From the NCBI GenBank assembly GCA_025093555.1, contig JAIWNF010000002.1:310001-374000 (forward strand): DNA of 64,000 nt, in the 5' to 3' direction. Made by a program: the position numbers and the translations under genes. The notes beneath the pieces are model-generated. The model was not told the DNA's origin. It ran no database searches and worked only from the letters and a program-made list of their open reading frames with translations. This DNA is from Circinella umbellata. Lineage: Eukaryota > Mucoromycota > Mucoromycetes > Mucorales > Lichtheimiaceae. Shown here piece by piece: positions 12,816 through 22,642 of this stretch; the stretch's first letter is position 1; each line of letters begins with the position of its first letter.

Positions 12816-15492
12816 TATTGGTTATATTCGTTTGGATGTAAAGTTCTCGTTGCGTAAGCAAGTGGAATAGGTCGATGCACGAATCATATCTGAGATTGAA
12901 CCTTATTGCTCTTTGGAGCAACATGGTTGGATAATATTGATAGGTATTTATGCTGCCGAATGCCCCGTTTCGCTTTAAACAACCCAAATTGATCCAAGAG
13001 TTACTTCATACTCTATTTTACTTTGTATGTTGATTGATAATAAAACATCGGTACTATTAGTTTGTATATTAACAAAGAATTTCTACAGACACAAATTAGT
13101 TCTAAACCTGGCTGTCTGCAAAACTTGCATACACTTTACTTTAAAAAAAGGGGGTATTGTATATTGATTTTCTGTGTACTATTAGGGATCAGCTATTGAT
13201 ATCTTAGTCTGTCAAGCTCTCAATAATTAATATTTACTGTCCTTCAAAAACCTTGTATTACAAATGCCAACTGTTTATTTCTGTCTAGCAACCAATATAT
13301 TACAGGTTTCAATGGTTGTCATCAACTGTTTATTTTTTTTATATATTAACATGTTGGTATTTTATATGTCAATCGTTTATTTCTTTTATATCAATATGGT
13401 TATATTTTAGGTATCAACTTTTTTGTTTGCATATCAGTAAAATATCATCGTTTTGATTTCTGGTAGTCAACAGGATGTCAATTTTATAACTTTTCCACCG
13501 TTCAATAGGATACGTATCAAATATTATTTTCCAATAGGCTTGCTTATTCTTTTTTATATTTTGCTTTTATAAAGAGGAAACACACCACAAAGATTACATA
13601 TTATTGAAAAATAATTTTTTCTTTTTAACAATGTACGTACTATATTTTGTACGTATATAGTACTTGAAAACTATGTTACTAACTATGTTTCTATTCACAT
13701 GTACAATTGAACATAATAGTAGGCACTTTTCGCTGTCATATTCTTACTACTCGCTATAAGATAACTCTCAGTGGATGCATACTACTAATCAATTACACTA
13801 GCAACGGATATACACAACATGAAAAAAAAAACAATAAGTAATAAAAATGTAAGCAATTGCTCAATAGCTCTAAGAAAAGAAAACGATATAGAAAATACTT
13901 ACTAATCATGATCGATTATCAAAAAGCGGGTAAACAGAGGTTTTGTATTATATGTACTATAGAATAAAGCCGAAATATATATATAACTTATATACCCAGT
14001 GAATATATTCATTGAAAAGCAACGTGAGAGTAGAAGAGTGGAAAGTCCCACAGGGTTTGGGAAAAATACTGAGAGTACTAGCATATTTTCAAAAGGGCTC
14101 ATAGGTAAACACATTCTTATGTCACACAGATCCAAGAAAGCATTTACTAGTGATATAATCAGTCACGCCCGACCCTAGCTAACGGTTAAATTCTAGAGAT
14201 GCTATTATACCCAGCTAATGAGAAAGTTTTTTATACAACCAATAGACTCATAAAATTATAGTTGCTTACCTGAGAATGATTAAGTATAATAACGAATGTC
14301 AGATAACATAAAAAAAAGTATACGAGTAAAACTATAAAAGAGAAAAAGAGAACGAAACGCTGGTTTGATCTTAAGAAACAGAATAAAAAATAATCATTTT
14401 ATACATTTAATTTTTATAAAATTATAACTGAATAGTAATCTGTTGCGTAAAAAAGTACCTTTGTTTTATCTTGGTTTGTAGAAAGAAACTCGATTTGCCA
14501 TCTACGTAAAAAACCAAGAATTATTTTATCAAGATAAAGCGTGTATTCTTTGCAACTTGCTTTACAATATCATTGTATACTCTGAGGTCAAACTATTAAA
14601 GCTCTGTTGATAGCGTTATAGCATATAAAATGTTAACGATTCGCTGAAATTCTGTTGATAACCTTGTGATATCTGGGATAAAAATATTAATATCAAATTA
14701 TTAAGATTTTATTGTTACGTATCCACTTTTTTTGTAGTACTATAAGAGCAAAATCTAATATATTGTCATATAAAATGTCAAGTACTGATTAGTTTAATAG
14801 CAGATACATACTATTGAATGAAGTTTTTATATGTGATAACTATATCAATTAGAATAAAGATCCGTTGGTAAATTGTTAGCAAGTCTATTATAAGTACGTT
14901 GTCATAAGTACTATGTAAATGAGTAAGCAGCACACATGTATCTTCTTGCGATAATGAAGTTGAACACAGTAAAAGTTTTTAGTGTACCTTAACCTTTTGA
15001 CATTTATTAATTAAGTGTAATACAAATTGATTATGCTGCAAACTTCTGTAGCCTTTTCTAGAACGTGATCTTATCAACGCGATATAAGATAATCGGCGCT
15101 TTTCTATAAAGTATGATATCTGTTTATACTTTATATAGTAAGAGTCACGTTAATGTACTTTTTTGGTAACGTTTCGATTTAATTGTTGTGTAAACAAGTG
15201 ATACGTAATTTTAGTTTTTTTAACTTATGAAGCATTTGAAGTCACTGATACAAGGAGCGATTTGTTACTGAACGTTTATAAGAGAGAAAATATTCTTTCT
15301 TATTCATTGACAGGTCACCGGCAACAATTTTATGTTTAGCATTTAGCATTTTGCGTTTTTGATATTGTTACCAGCTTTATTATTCCATGAGAACCAGCAA
15401 TAGTGTAAATCATCAGCGTTGCGAATGTTAGATAAAAGACTATATAATCACACTCTTCTCTCTAATAGCTTAACAAGTTTCTATATAACACA
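12816..15492. other. Gene-poor 2.7 kb left of the transposable element
   Basis: Very AT-rich, with no frame that resembles a protein; the minus frame 13902-14135 has no recognisable content. A degenerate tandem repeat lies at 13266-13430. The left part holds the RanBP1 promoter. The poor coding content on both sides of the inserted element suggests a repeat-tolerant chromosomal pocket. Confidence 0.55.
13266..13430. repeat. Degenerate tandem repeat, about 50-nt unit
   Basis: Three diverged units can be aligned by eye. Each starts with a form of CAACTGTTTATTTC or CAATCGTTTATTTC (near 13268, 13323 and 13370) and contains a segment like ATATTA or ATATCAATATGG. A weaker fourth start follows at 13424. 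Spacing is about 47-55 nt. Confidence 0.45.
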
Positions 15493-15500
15493 TAAAAAAA
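15493..15500. repeat. Target-site duplication, left copy (TAAAAAAA)
   Basis: The 8-nt word TAAAAAAA directly precedes the left inverted repeat and recurs directly after the right one. Eight nt is within the range for Mutator-like elements. Because the word is A-rich, chance agreement is easier than for a mixed sequence. Confidence 0.6.
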
Positions 15501-15578
15501 GAGAATTACTACATGGGCTACAAAACTTCAAAGTCAGACCACATGGGCTACAGGTATTTTAGTAACTTTTGTAGCCCA
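15501..15578 (+). repeat. Left terminal inverted repeat of the Mutator-like element
   Basis: The first 78 nt (starting GAGAATTACTACATGGGC) are identical, by eye, to the reverse complement of 18113-18190. Similarity continues with a few differences to about 15620. The repeat carries four copies of the word GGGCTAC/GTAGCCC, in both orientations. Confidence 0.9.
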
Positions 15579-16159
15579 TCTCGTTGTCTAATTTTTTGTA
15601 GCCCACCTCATCTAATTTTTTTTATCATCTATTACTCGACCCTCTCATTTTTTCTGTAATAATATAAATATATCGAGAAAGGTTATAATTTCAATATAAA
15701 CTGTATGATACTTGATAACAATGATAACAATAATAATAATAATAAAATATGTACGTCAAATATAAATATTAATGATACTATTGAAGTGTTTGTGGTTATG
15801 ACAAAGAGATTCATAATATAAAATGATATGAATTATGTGAATAAAATAATATAAAGGTTATAATAGACTAAATAATTATAGATAATGGTATATGGCAGTT
15901 CTTATATTCAGGAATTTTACGTCTGAATCCATGAAAAGGAGGAAGTCTTAATAAAATTATAAAAGGGAAATCAACTAAAGATTTATTTATGAAAGATAAT
16001 TTATTTAATCAAAGACAACAGATAAAATTAAGTAAAAGTAGAACTGAAAAAATGGGGAGAATTTATATTGATTACCAATGGTAAAAACATTCAATAGCTT
16101 TTGTGGAAAAGTGCAAAAGCGAAGTACAATGATTCTCTAATATTAATTATAATATAATG

Positions 16160-17470
16160 TACCTTTTGGCTCTAGCTTAATAGCATCGGCTGCTGCAAGT
16201 AATTCATTTAATTCTTGTAAATTATCTTTTTTCATTTGTGATTTCCCACCATCACCTTTTACTGTAATCGGAATTTTTCCAGTTTCATGGGAAGTGTTTT
16301 GAACTATAGGATACTTTTTCTATGGATATAGCTCCATGTATTCTTGTAACGTTTCGGATCCCTACCGCGAGATTCCCAGATAGTCAATAATTTGGGCGAA
16401 ACAGGAGGCCAAGTCATCCTTGGAAATCTTTTTGTTCTAATGGTTTGAAAGTGGTTTCCATGAACGAGATATATTATTTCGGGTAGTGGCTGTTGAGCAG
16501 GTATGTCATATGGTAGGTATAATTCTGATTCATAGATTGAATCAGAATAACTAGTTAGAGGTAAACTGAAAGTATTCGCTGCAACTTGTATATCAAAAGC
16601 TAGATCAAACCAATATTCCTTGCAGCAAGCAGAACGGGTTCGTAATTGTGGTGCAACGCCATATGCCATTCTTTGAAGTAGTGCGTCATATAAAACACGA
16701 TGTTCACTACAAATATACTCAATGCAGATATCTCGACTATCTTTGACATTTTCTCTTTAACATCTAAGTACTTTTTAATCTTTATATACAATATACGCCA
16801 AAGCCCTAAAGCCATACCAACCATCATCCACAATTTTGATTTCTTCTACTGTGTTCTTTGCTGGGATGTCTGGATGTATAATTCTATACAAATTTGAAAT
16901 ATAGTTATACCATGTATATTATCAGTTCATTGTCAATAGGTATATATATCTTGAATAGTTATTTATGTACTTTTGTTCCTTGTTTCCTTTAGATGGATCG
17001 TCATCCGCATTTTTTTCATTGTTTTTGACTCATTTGTTACAGTAGGGAACCAAAGGCTCGTTTGAGGGGGATAATTGATTTTTATTTTCTTTCGATTGAT
17101 TCGCTTCTTTTTTGTCTTTCACTTTCTGCTTTTCTTTTGCTTCATTTTCTAATTTTTCCCAACATGATGGAATTCTCGAGCCAATCGCTTCTTTTTGGTG
17201 GACGTCCTTTGGTTTTTACTGACTTGGGTAAAGTAAGATTCTCAATAGAAACAGACAAACATTTCTTCAAGGCAGAATTAATGGCTCCAATTAAGTCTTG
17301 ACATTGTTGATTATTTTGACATGCGATGTACGCTGAAGTGATTTTTTCTTTCATTTCTTGATACATCCCTTGTAAAGAGTCTGCAAGTCATCATCGGTTT
17401 CAATTTCGCCCTTATCTTCGGTAGCGGTTTTACTATGCGACTCCTTTGAAGTGCTGTCTAATTATAATAT
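16160..17470 (-). pseudogene. Broken transposase C-terminal region plus OTU-like domain of the element
   Basis: Reading the minus strand from about 17470: an acidic segment (STSKESHSKTATEDKGEIE) runs into a helix-rich segment (17366-17142) only through a one-base shift, and that segment ends with VKTKGRPPKRSDWLENS. Near 16850-16790 follows DDGWYGFRALAYIVYKD, which resembles the DGNCGFRALA start of OTU cysteine proteases, then a TAA stop and another frame change before DVKEKM. The frame 16724-16304 continues with QRMAYGVAPQLRTRS and contains LVHGNHFQTI, the place of the catalytic His. Near 16290-16170, GKIPITVKGDGGKSQMKKDN is again in a different frame. The expected catalytic Cys is Tyr here. 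It is clearly a pseudogene. Confidence 0.75.
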
Positions 17471-17675
17471 ATTAATAAAATCATACATAATATCAAATTA
17501 CATTGTTTATCTATCTTTTATTTTTACAGCCATACATAAATATCAAATATTTGTAATAAATATAATATTCTTTACCTGTTGGCGGAACTAACCACTATCT
17601 CTTATTGTACAACTTTCGATACAAGGGCGTAACAGCATATCAATAATGATGCTAATATTACTGCGGGATCTAGCA

Positions 17676-17715
17676 ATAATTGTAATTGTAATTGTAATTA
17701 TAATTATAGTTGTAA
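17676..17715. repeat. TAATTG hexanucleotide repeat inside the element
   Basis: Several tandem copies of a word close to TAATTG, degenerating to TAATTA and TAGTTG at the right side. It lies upstream of the remaining coding pieces of the element. Confidence 0.7.
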
Positions 17716-18112
17716 TGCATATGATTTATGTTGTTAATATTGTTGTGCACCTTGACAATATTGATTATTATATGTTATAATATATAACAAGCAGAAATCA
17801 ATGCGTATTACAAGAAGCATGAAAAATAAAGTATGAACGTTTCTTTTTAAAATTTAAAAATTTGTCAAAAAGAAAAAGGTGCACCAAGTAATTTTACTAT
17901 ACATTTACGTACGGAAGAAATTATACAATAATAAAAATATAGTTATAATGTAAAAAGATAGTAACAATAAAATTAATCATCTTAGAAATTTTATCATGGA
18001 AATAACAACTATGTGATATTAAAAAAATTACAAAAAATTGGACGAGATGGGCTACAAAAAATTGGACGAGATCAAAAATTGGACGAGATGGGCTACAAAA
18101 AATTAGACGAGG

Positions 18113-18190
18113 TGGGCTACAAAAGTTACTAAAATACCTGTAGCCCATGTGGTCTGACTTTGAAGTTTTGTAGCCCATGTAGTAATTCTC
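18113..18190 (-). repeat. Right terminal inverted repeat of the Mutator-like element
   Basis: Reverse-complement copy of 15501-15578 over 78 nt. The right repeat region extends inward to about 18027 because a short unit (of the type ATTGGACGAGATGGGCTACA) is present about three times here, but only about once or twice on the left. It therefore holds five GGGCTAC/GTAGCCC words. Confidence 0.9.
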
Positions 18191-18198
18191 TAAAAAAA
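18191..18198. repeat. Target-site duplication, right copy (TAAAAAAA)
   Basis: Directly follows the right inverted repeat and matches 15493-15500. The A run continues two bases further, so the exact right edge of the duplication cannot be fixed. Confidence 0.6.
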
Positions 18199-19031
18199 AA
18201 GTCTGAAAAGGTCCGAAAACCAAGTATTAGATTACTTTATCGCCTTCCAGTATGCGCATATGGATTTGCTTTACTTGGTGCAAGTCAAAGTTGATTCCAA
18301 AAACCTTTGACTCAACTAATTAGTGATCACGGATGAAGTTGCATTGAAGGTTACTTTTATATTTCCAACATGCATGTACCTACTGACACTATACATATCT
18401 TGAAAAATGGTATTTTCATCACTGGTAAAAGAGAAGGGATCTTATTGGCTGTTTATACATATATATATGCATATATAAATATATTCAAAAAAGGAGTTTT
18501 TATGCACATGACTCTTATATATTGAAGATTTCAGGGTTTATAACTGAACAATTTATAATGAGAGCAATACGTATTATACTCTGCTACGTAGGTTGTGCAT
18601 TTTTTTTAAGATATCAGTTTATCTGGATAATTATTATATTTCAATGGGATAAATATGAAATATAGTTTCATGCCTATGACTGTATAGATGATATTCACTG
18701 GCTGTCTTACACAACTCTTACGTATAGAGTATTTATTGTATGATGACTATAGGTTCCCAATATTATACCTGTAGAATATAGCTGTTTAAATAATCGATCA
18801 ATATGCAAGTGCGCTGTTTTGATTTTCAATAGGACTCCCTTTCATGGGTGACTTACCGCCTGCAGGATCACACATGCAACCTGCATGTCTATATTTCTTT
18901 TTCTCACCAGTATATATTGATATAGTTTGTGTACTATTCTTCATTCACTTTATTTTTCTCGTCATATTTTTTCTTTCTTGTATCGCAACCTTGATGTTCG
19001 ATCATCTTGTTGTTTATCGAAAAAACAAAAT
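18199..19031. other. Intergenic region upstream of the NCS1 permease, no gene
   Basis: AT-rich sequence with pyrimidine-rich stretches near 18890-18980 before the permease start. The frame that extends the permease upstream from 18927 has low-complexity hydrophobic content and is not needed by the family. Confidence 0.55.
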
Positions 19032-20825
19032 ATGAACTTAGTTGAACTGACGCAGCAAGATTTAAAAGAAAATAATACCAAGTACGCGGATAATGCTAAT
19101 ATTACTGAGGTTATTTCAGAAGAGTCAGTTTCACAAGAGGCAAAAAGAAAAAAAGAATGGTCTTTTTTAACAAAAGTTGAGCAGCAAGGGATTAATCCTA
19201 TACCTGAAGACGAACGACCTCATAAAAGAATAAGTGATAATTTTACATTATGGTTCAGTATCAACACAAACTGGATTCCTCTCTCTCTCGGAATGTTGGC
19301 GACAGAAATCTATCATATTCAATTTTGGCAAGGTGTTACATGTATTTTAATCGCAAATATTATTGTCACTATCCCAGGTATATTTATCAAGAAGAAGAAT
19401 GAAGGGGAATATGCAGTATACATATAAAGTTGCAAAAAAAAAAATAGAATAAAGAAAAATAAGAAAACAGAGGTTTTGAACTAATGATAATAATATTCTC
19501 AAAATTGTATAAAGGAGCAATATTTACAACATTCGGTTTACGATATGGACTACGACAAATTGTGGTAGCACGATACAGTTATGGTCTTTTGCCTTGCTAT
19601 ATTTTATCTGCTTTCAATGTCTTTGCATTTATTGGGTGGGGAATAATTGATATCATCCTCGGTGCGCAATTACTTGCTTCGGTCCTAATACAACATGCCG
19701 ATGTCATGACAAACAACTTTCCATTGTGGGCAGCTGTCCTTGTTATTAGTGCAGCTACATTACTAATAACCATTTTCGGCTATTCAACGCTTCATTTCTT
19801 TGAACGATGGACATGGCTTCCTTTATGGATTATTTTTTTTATTATATTTGGCCTGAGTGTACCTCATCTTGATCTGTCAACAACAAGTAATAATGATACC
19901 AATAGTGGTGATATAGGGGATGTGCTTTCTTTTTTTTCCACAATGGCATCGGCGTTTCCTATATGGGTACAATGCGCTGCAGATTTTACAGTAAAACAGG
20001 TAGGTTGATTTAAAGCGAGATATATACTGGTTATATATGTTTCTTTTCTTCTTGTTTTTATGCCCTAGCTTTTTAATTATTTATTATTACACATTATAGC
20101 CGACGAGCACCAATCGATTTTTGACAGCTACGTTGAACTATTTCGGAGCAATTATTCCTAACATTCTACTCGAGATCTTTGGTCTTGCTCTTGGTACAGC
20201 TATTTCCGGAACAAGAAATCAAAATATGTCTTGGAGAGCTGGGTATGATTCTCATGGGGTAGGTGGACTTGCTGCAGCGATTCTCGATCCATTATCTGGA
20301 TTTGGTAAATTCTGTCTTATATTACTAGCATTTGGTATGATTGTACACGTTGCACCGAATAACTATGGCTGTGCAATTCAACTACAAGCACTCGTACCAG
20401 GTTTTCACAAGCTTCCTATCTGGGTATTTATTTTGGTGGCCACTGGTGTCATTACTATTGCCTCTGTTTCTGGTGCAGAGCATTTGGCATCTATATTACA
20501 AGCAGTATTACCATTACAGATTTATTATATTACTCCATATGTAGTAATACTTTTGATTGAACATTTTGTGATTCGTCGTGGCTATTACCCGATAGAAATT
20601 TGGAATTCGAGAACACAGCTACCAATTGGTATAGCTGCTACTATTACGACACTTGGTGCTTATGGGTTGGGATTTCTTGGAGCAAATCAGAGTTGGTTTA
20701 AAGGTCCAGCTGCTAAATATATCGGTGAACATGGGGGTGAAGTTGGGATATGGATCACTTTAGTGGTTTCAGTGATCTTTTATCCACCAATACGGTACCT
20801 GGAGAAACGAACCTTTGGTAGATAG
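19032..20825 (+). CDS. NCS1-family purine/cytosine permease (Fcy2/FcyB type)
   Basis: Three exons: 19032-19377, 19515-19999, 20100-20825, giving 518 residues, the usual length. The family is plasma-membrane proton symporters with 12 membrane spans that import cytosine, adenine, guanine or hypoxanthine. Signatures are FTLWFSINTNWIPLSLGMLA at span 1, TTFGLRYGLRQIVVARYSYG, AFIGWGIIDIILGAQLL, an AGYDSHGVGGLAAAILDPL stretch, and APNNYGCAIQLQAL, which matches the APNNYG motif of fungal purine-cytosine permeases. The hydrophilic leader of about 75 residues is typical of the fungal branch. I used the ATG at 19032. The acceptor at 19514 ends AAAG, weaker than the other junctions, but it restores the family sequence. 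Substrate cannot be fixed from sequence alone. Confidence 0.93.
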
Positions 20826-22013
20826 ATGTATAGTACATAAACATAATAATTCTGTAATATAGTTGTCATATCCGATCCTCTTCCTCCAAATTCATATTGA
20901 AATGTATTCCAATAGTAAATTAAATAATGTACGCATCATATAACCCAACTACTCATTCACAGCACAAAACTGTTCAGTTGGATCATTACTATTCTCAATC
21001 AAAATGATGACCCTTTTATCGATTTAATAGGAAATACGTACTATATATTTTCAACAGATAACCCAGTGTGCTATTTTAATAGATCGGATAGGTAATTCAT
21101 TTGAACGACCTTAGCTCCTAATTTAAGGGGCGTACCTTTTACAATCCGAGAAAACCGGCTGAAGCCGATACTATCAAGTGATGATGAAGGTGGTTTGGAT
21201 TATGCACGCTGGGAAATGACGGGAACTTTTGAACATTTTCATTGGTGACATGTTATTGAAAATAAAATATGACTCAAGGTCCGATCATCAAAAAGGAGAC
21301 ATAAACTTCTTTGTCGATTATTTTTTCATATGCTAATAATAAATATCTGAAAACTAAAGTATACATATTATTATAAAATTACTTGAAATAGTTATCTTTG
21401 CTTTGAAACATTTAGCTTTTTTAGGATTTATTTTATTTGCCAAAGACTATGACCACCACAAACATAATTTTTAAAGTGAAGAAGAGAAAATGAGTCCTTT
21501 GTTACAGATAATAAATATTCAGATAATTTGTATTTGTAATTAATCTGTTGTTTACGCATATTGAATACAAAAACATCAACGTTGTTGTCAACAATACATA
21601 AACCGATTAGTGTCATATCAAGTGAATTAATTATAATCTCTTTAGTTTTTTTTTTTTTAGTTGCATAGAACACAAAATGTTGACTTAATAAAAGTAAAGC
21701 AGATGGATTGATTGGTTTCATCTGCATCATTCAAGTTGCGAATATGCAAGAGCCACATGTTCAGCAGTAAAAAAAAGTTTAGTAAAAAGTAAACAATTTA
21801 AATGAATATATACAACATGGACGACGTTACTTTATAAAAAAAATTAAGAAAAAGGAAACAAGGTCACTCTAACGATAATGCTAAATAGTGAGAATAGGGG
21901 GAAAAGTAAATTTGTTAATAGAGTAAAGAAGAACAACTACTCTTATTAATGGTGAAGATCCTCATTCTTTTTTCTCATTTTGTGTGGTACAGTAGATTGG
22001 ATATTTTTTTTGA
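20826..22013. other. Intergenic region with unassigned coding-like traces
   Basis: No intact gene is recognised. At 20927-21248 open frames on the plus strand look coding but change frame (see findings). The minus frame 21428-21730 (100 residues, Lys/Leu/Asn-rich) has no recognisable domain. The right part carries the 3' side of the orphan gene at 22014. Confidence 0.45.
20927..21248 (+). pseudogene. Possible gene remnant or unresolved small gene
   Basis: An ATG at 20927 opens a short frame (MYASYNPTTHSQHKTVQLD) that stops at 21005. An overlapping frame from 20928 stays open to 21094 and includes DDPFIDLIGNTYYIFSTDN. Beyond a stop, the same frame resumes at 21129 with GVPFTIRENRLKPILSSDDE and ends FEHFHW before TGA at 21246. 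A GT-AG join 21092-21127 would keep the frame, but it would be only 36 nt, shorter than other introns here. I do not recognise the family. It may be a decayed gene or one with introns I have not placed. Confidence 0.3.
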
Positions 22014-22466
22014 TCATGATGCACCAGCTGTTGTCTTTCTACGCTTCGATGGGTCGCTTTCCATTAGATAAGAAGAATTGGATGAAGATGTAGAACATGC
22101 TCTCTTGTTAGCTTCCCGTTGTGCTGCAGCCAAACGAAATGGGTCTTCGATAAAAGTTGTATTTATTTGAGGCTGACAAAAAATAATTGAACTTCCAACT
22201 GCATCACAATCAAAACTACAATGGTATTTCAGTTTAGGTGTGTTGGCATGGTGAAGTAATTCTTCTGCATGATTTGTCTTTTCGTCGTTGGCATGGCGAT
22301 GGTATATTAGTCCGTGATCAAAAACAGTCGTCGCGGAAGTATTAAAATTACTTGAATCTTTATCATTCTTCGGTAATATAATATTCATTCCTTGCTGGGC
22401 ATCCCACGCCGAACTATGTACATCAAATAAATAATGATCTCTTCTCCAAGTTGACTGTGTTTGCAT
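22014..22466 (-). CDS. Hypothetical protein, 150 residues
   Basis: A single open frame with a plausible start (MQTQSTWRRDHYLFDVHSS) and balanced amino-acid use, unlike the AT-driven chance frames nearby. The middle is His/Asn/Asp-rich. The sequence FEDPFRLAAAQREANKRA-like segment (residues about 112-128) is helical and charged, followed by a Ser run and a basic end (SDPSKRRKTTAGAS) that could be a nuclear localisation signal. No domain is recognised. It lies on the same strand as snurportin, 176 nt downstream of its stop, so it could also be read as an independent short gene with its own promoter in that gap. Confidence 0.55.
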   Translation of the reverse strand: MQTQSTWRRDHYLFDVHSSAWDAQQGMNIILPKNDKDSSNFNTSATTVFDHGLIYHRHANDEKTNHAEELLHHANTPKLKYHCSFDCDAVGSSIIFCQPQINTTFIEDPFRLAAAQREANKRACSTSSSNSSYLMESDPSKRRKTTAGAS

Positions 22467-22642
22467 ACTGTAGATTATATGTATATTTTGTATGATATAA
22501 ATGTGTATATGAATTTAAAAAGAAAAGTAAAATGCAAGAAATGAATGAAATATAAAAAAAAAGCAAGAAAAAAAGAAAAATAAAGAAAAGAAAGACGTCT
22601 AGATTACATGAACGCGGAACTCGGTCAAAGTTTTGATTTTAT

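Larger units (their letters stand above)
15501..18190 (-). mobile_element. Mutator-like (MULE) DNA transposon, decayed interior
   Basis: A 2,690-nt element bounded by long terminal inverted repeats, with an 8-nt TAAAAAAA duplication on both sides. Long inverted repeats plus a duplication of about 8-9 nt are the usual signs of Mutator-like elements. Inside, on the minus strand, there are broken coding pieces: a segment with the VKTKGRPPKRS motif that resembles the region after the zinc knuckle of MULE transposases, followed by an OTU-protease-like segment. No intact transposase catalytic core is present, so the copy is non-autonomous. The perfect outer repeats suggest that it moved recently, with transposase supplied by another copy. 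The family call is by inference from these features. Confidence 0.8.

Noticed and set aside
17921..18223. Minus-strand frame of 100 residues with repeated HMGY and PIF text
   Set aside because: It is a translation of the right terminal inverted repeat of the transposon and its short internal repeats.
18927..19031. Upstream extension of the NCS1 permease frame
   Set aside because: The extra residues are hydrophobic and AT-driven, and the family normally starts with a hydrophilic leader; ATG 19032 fits better.
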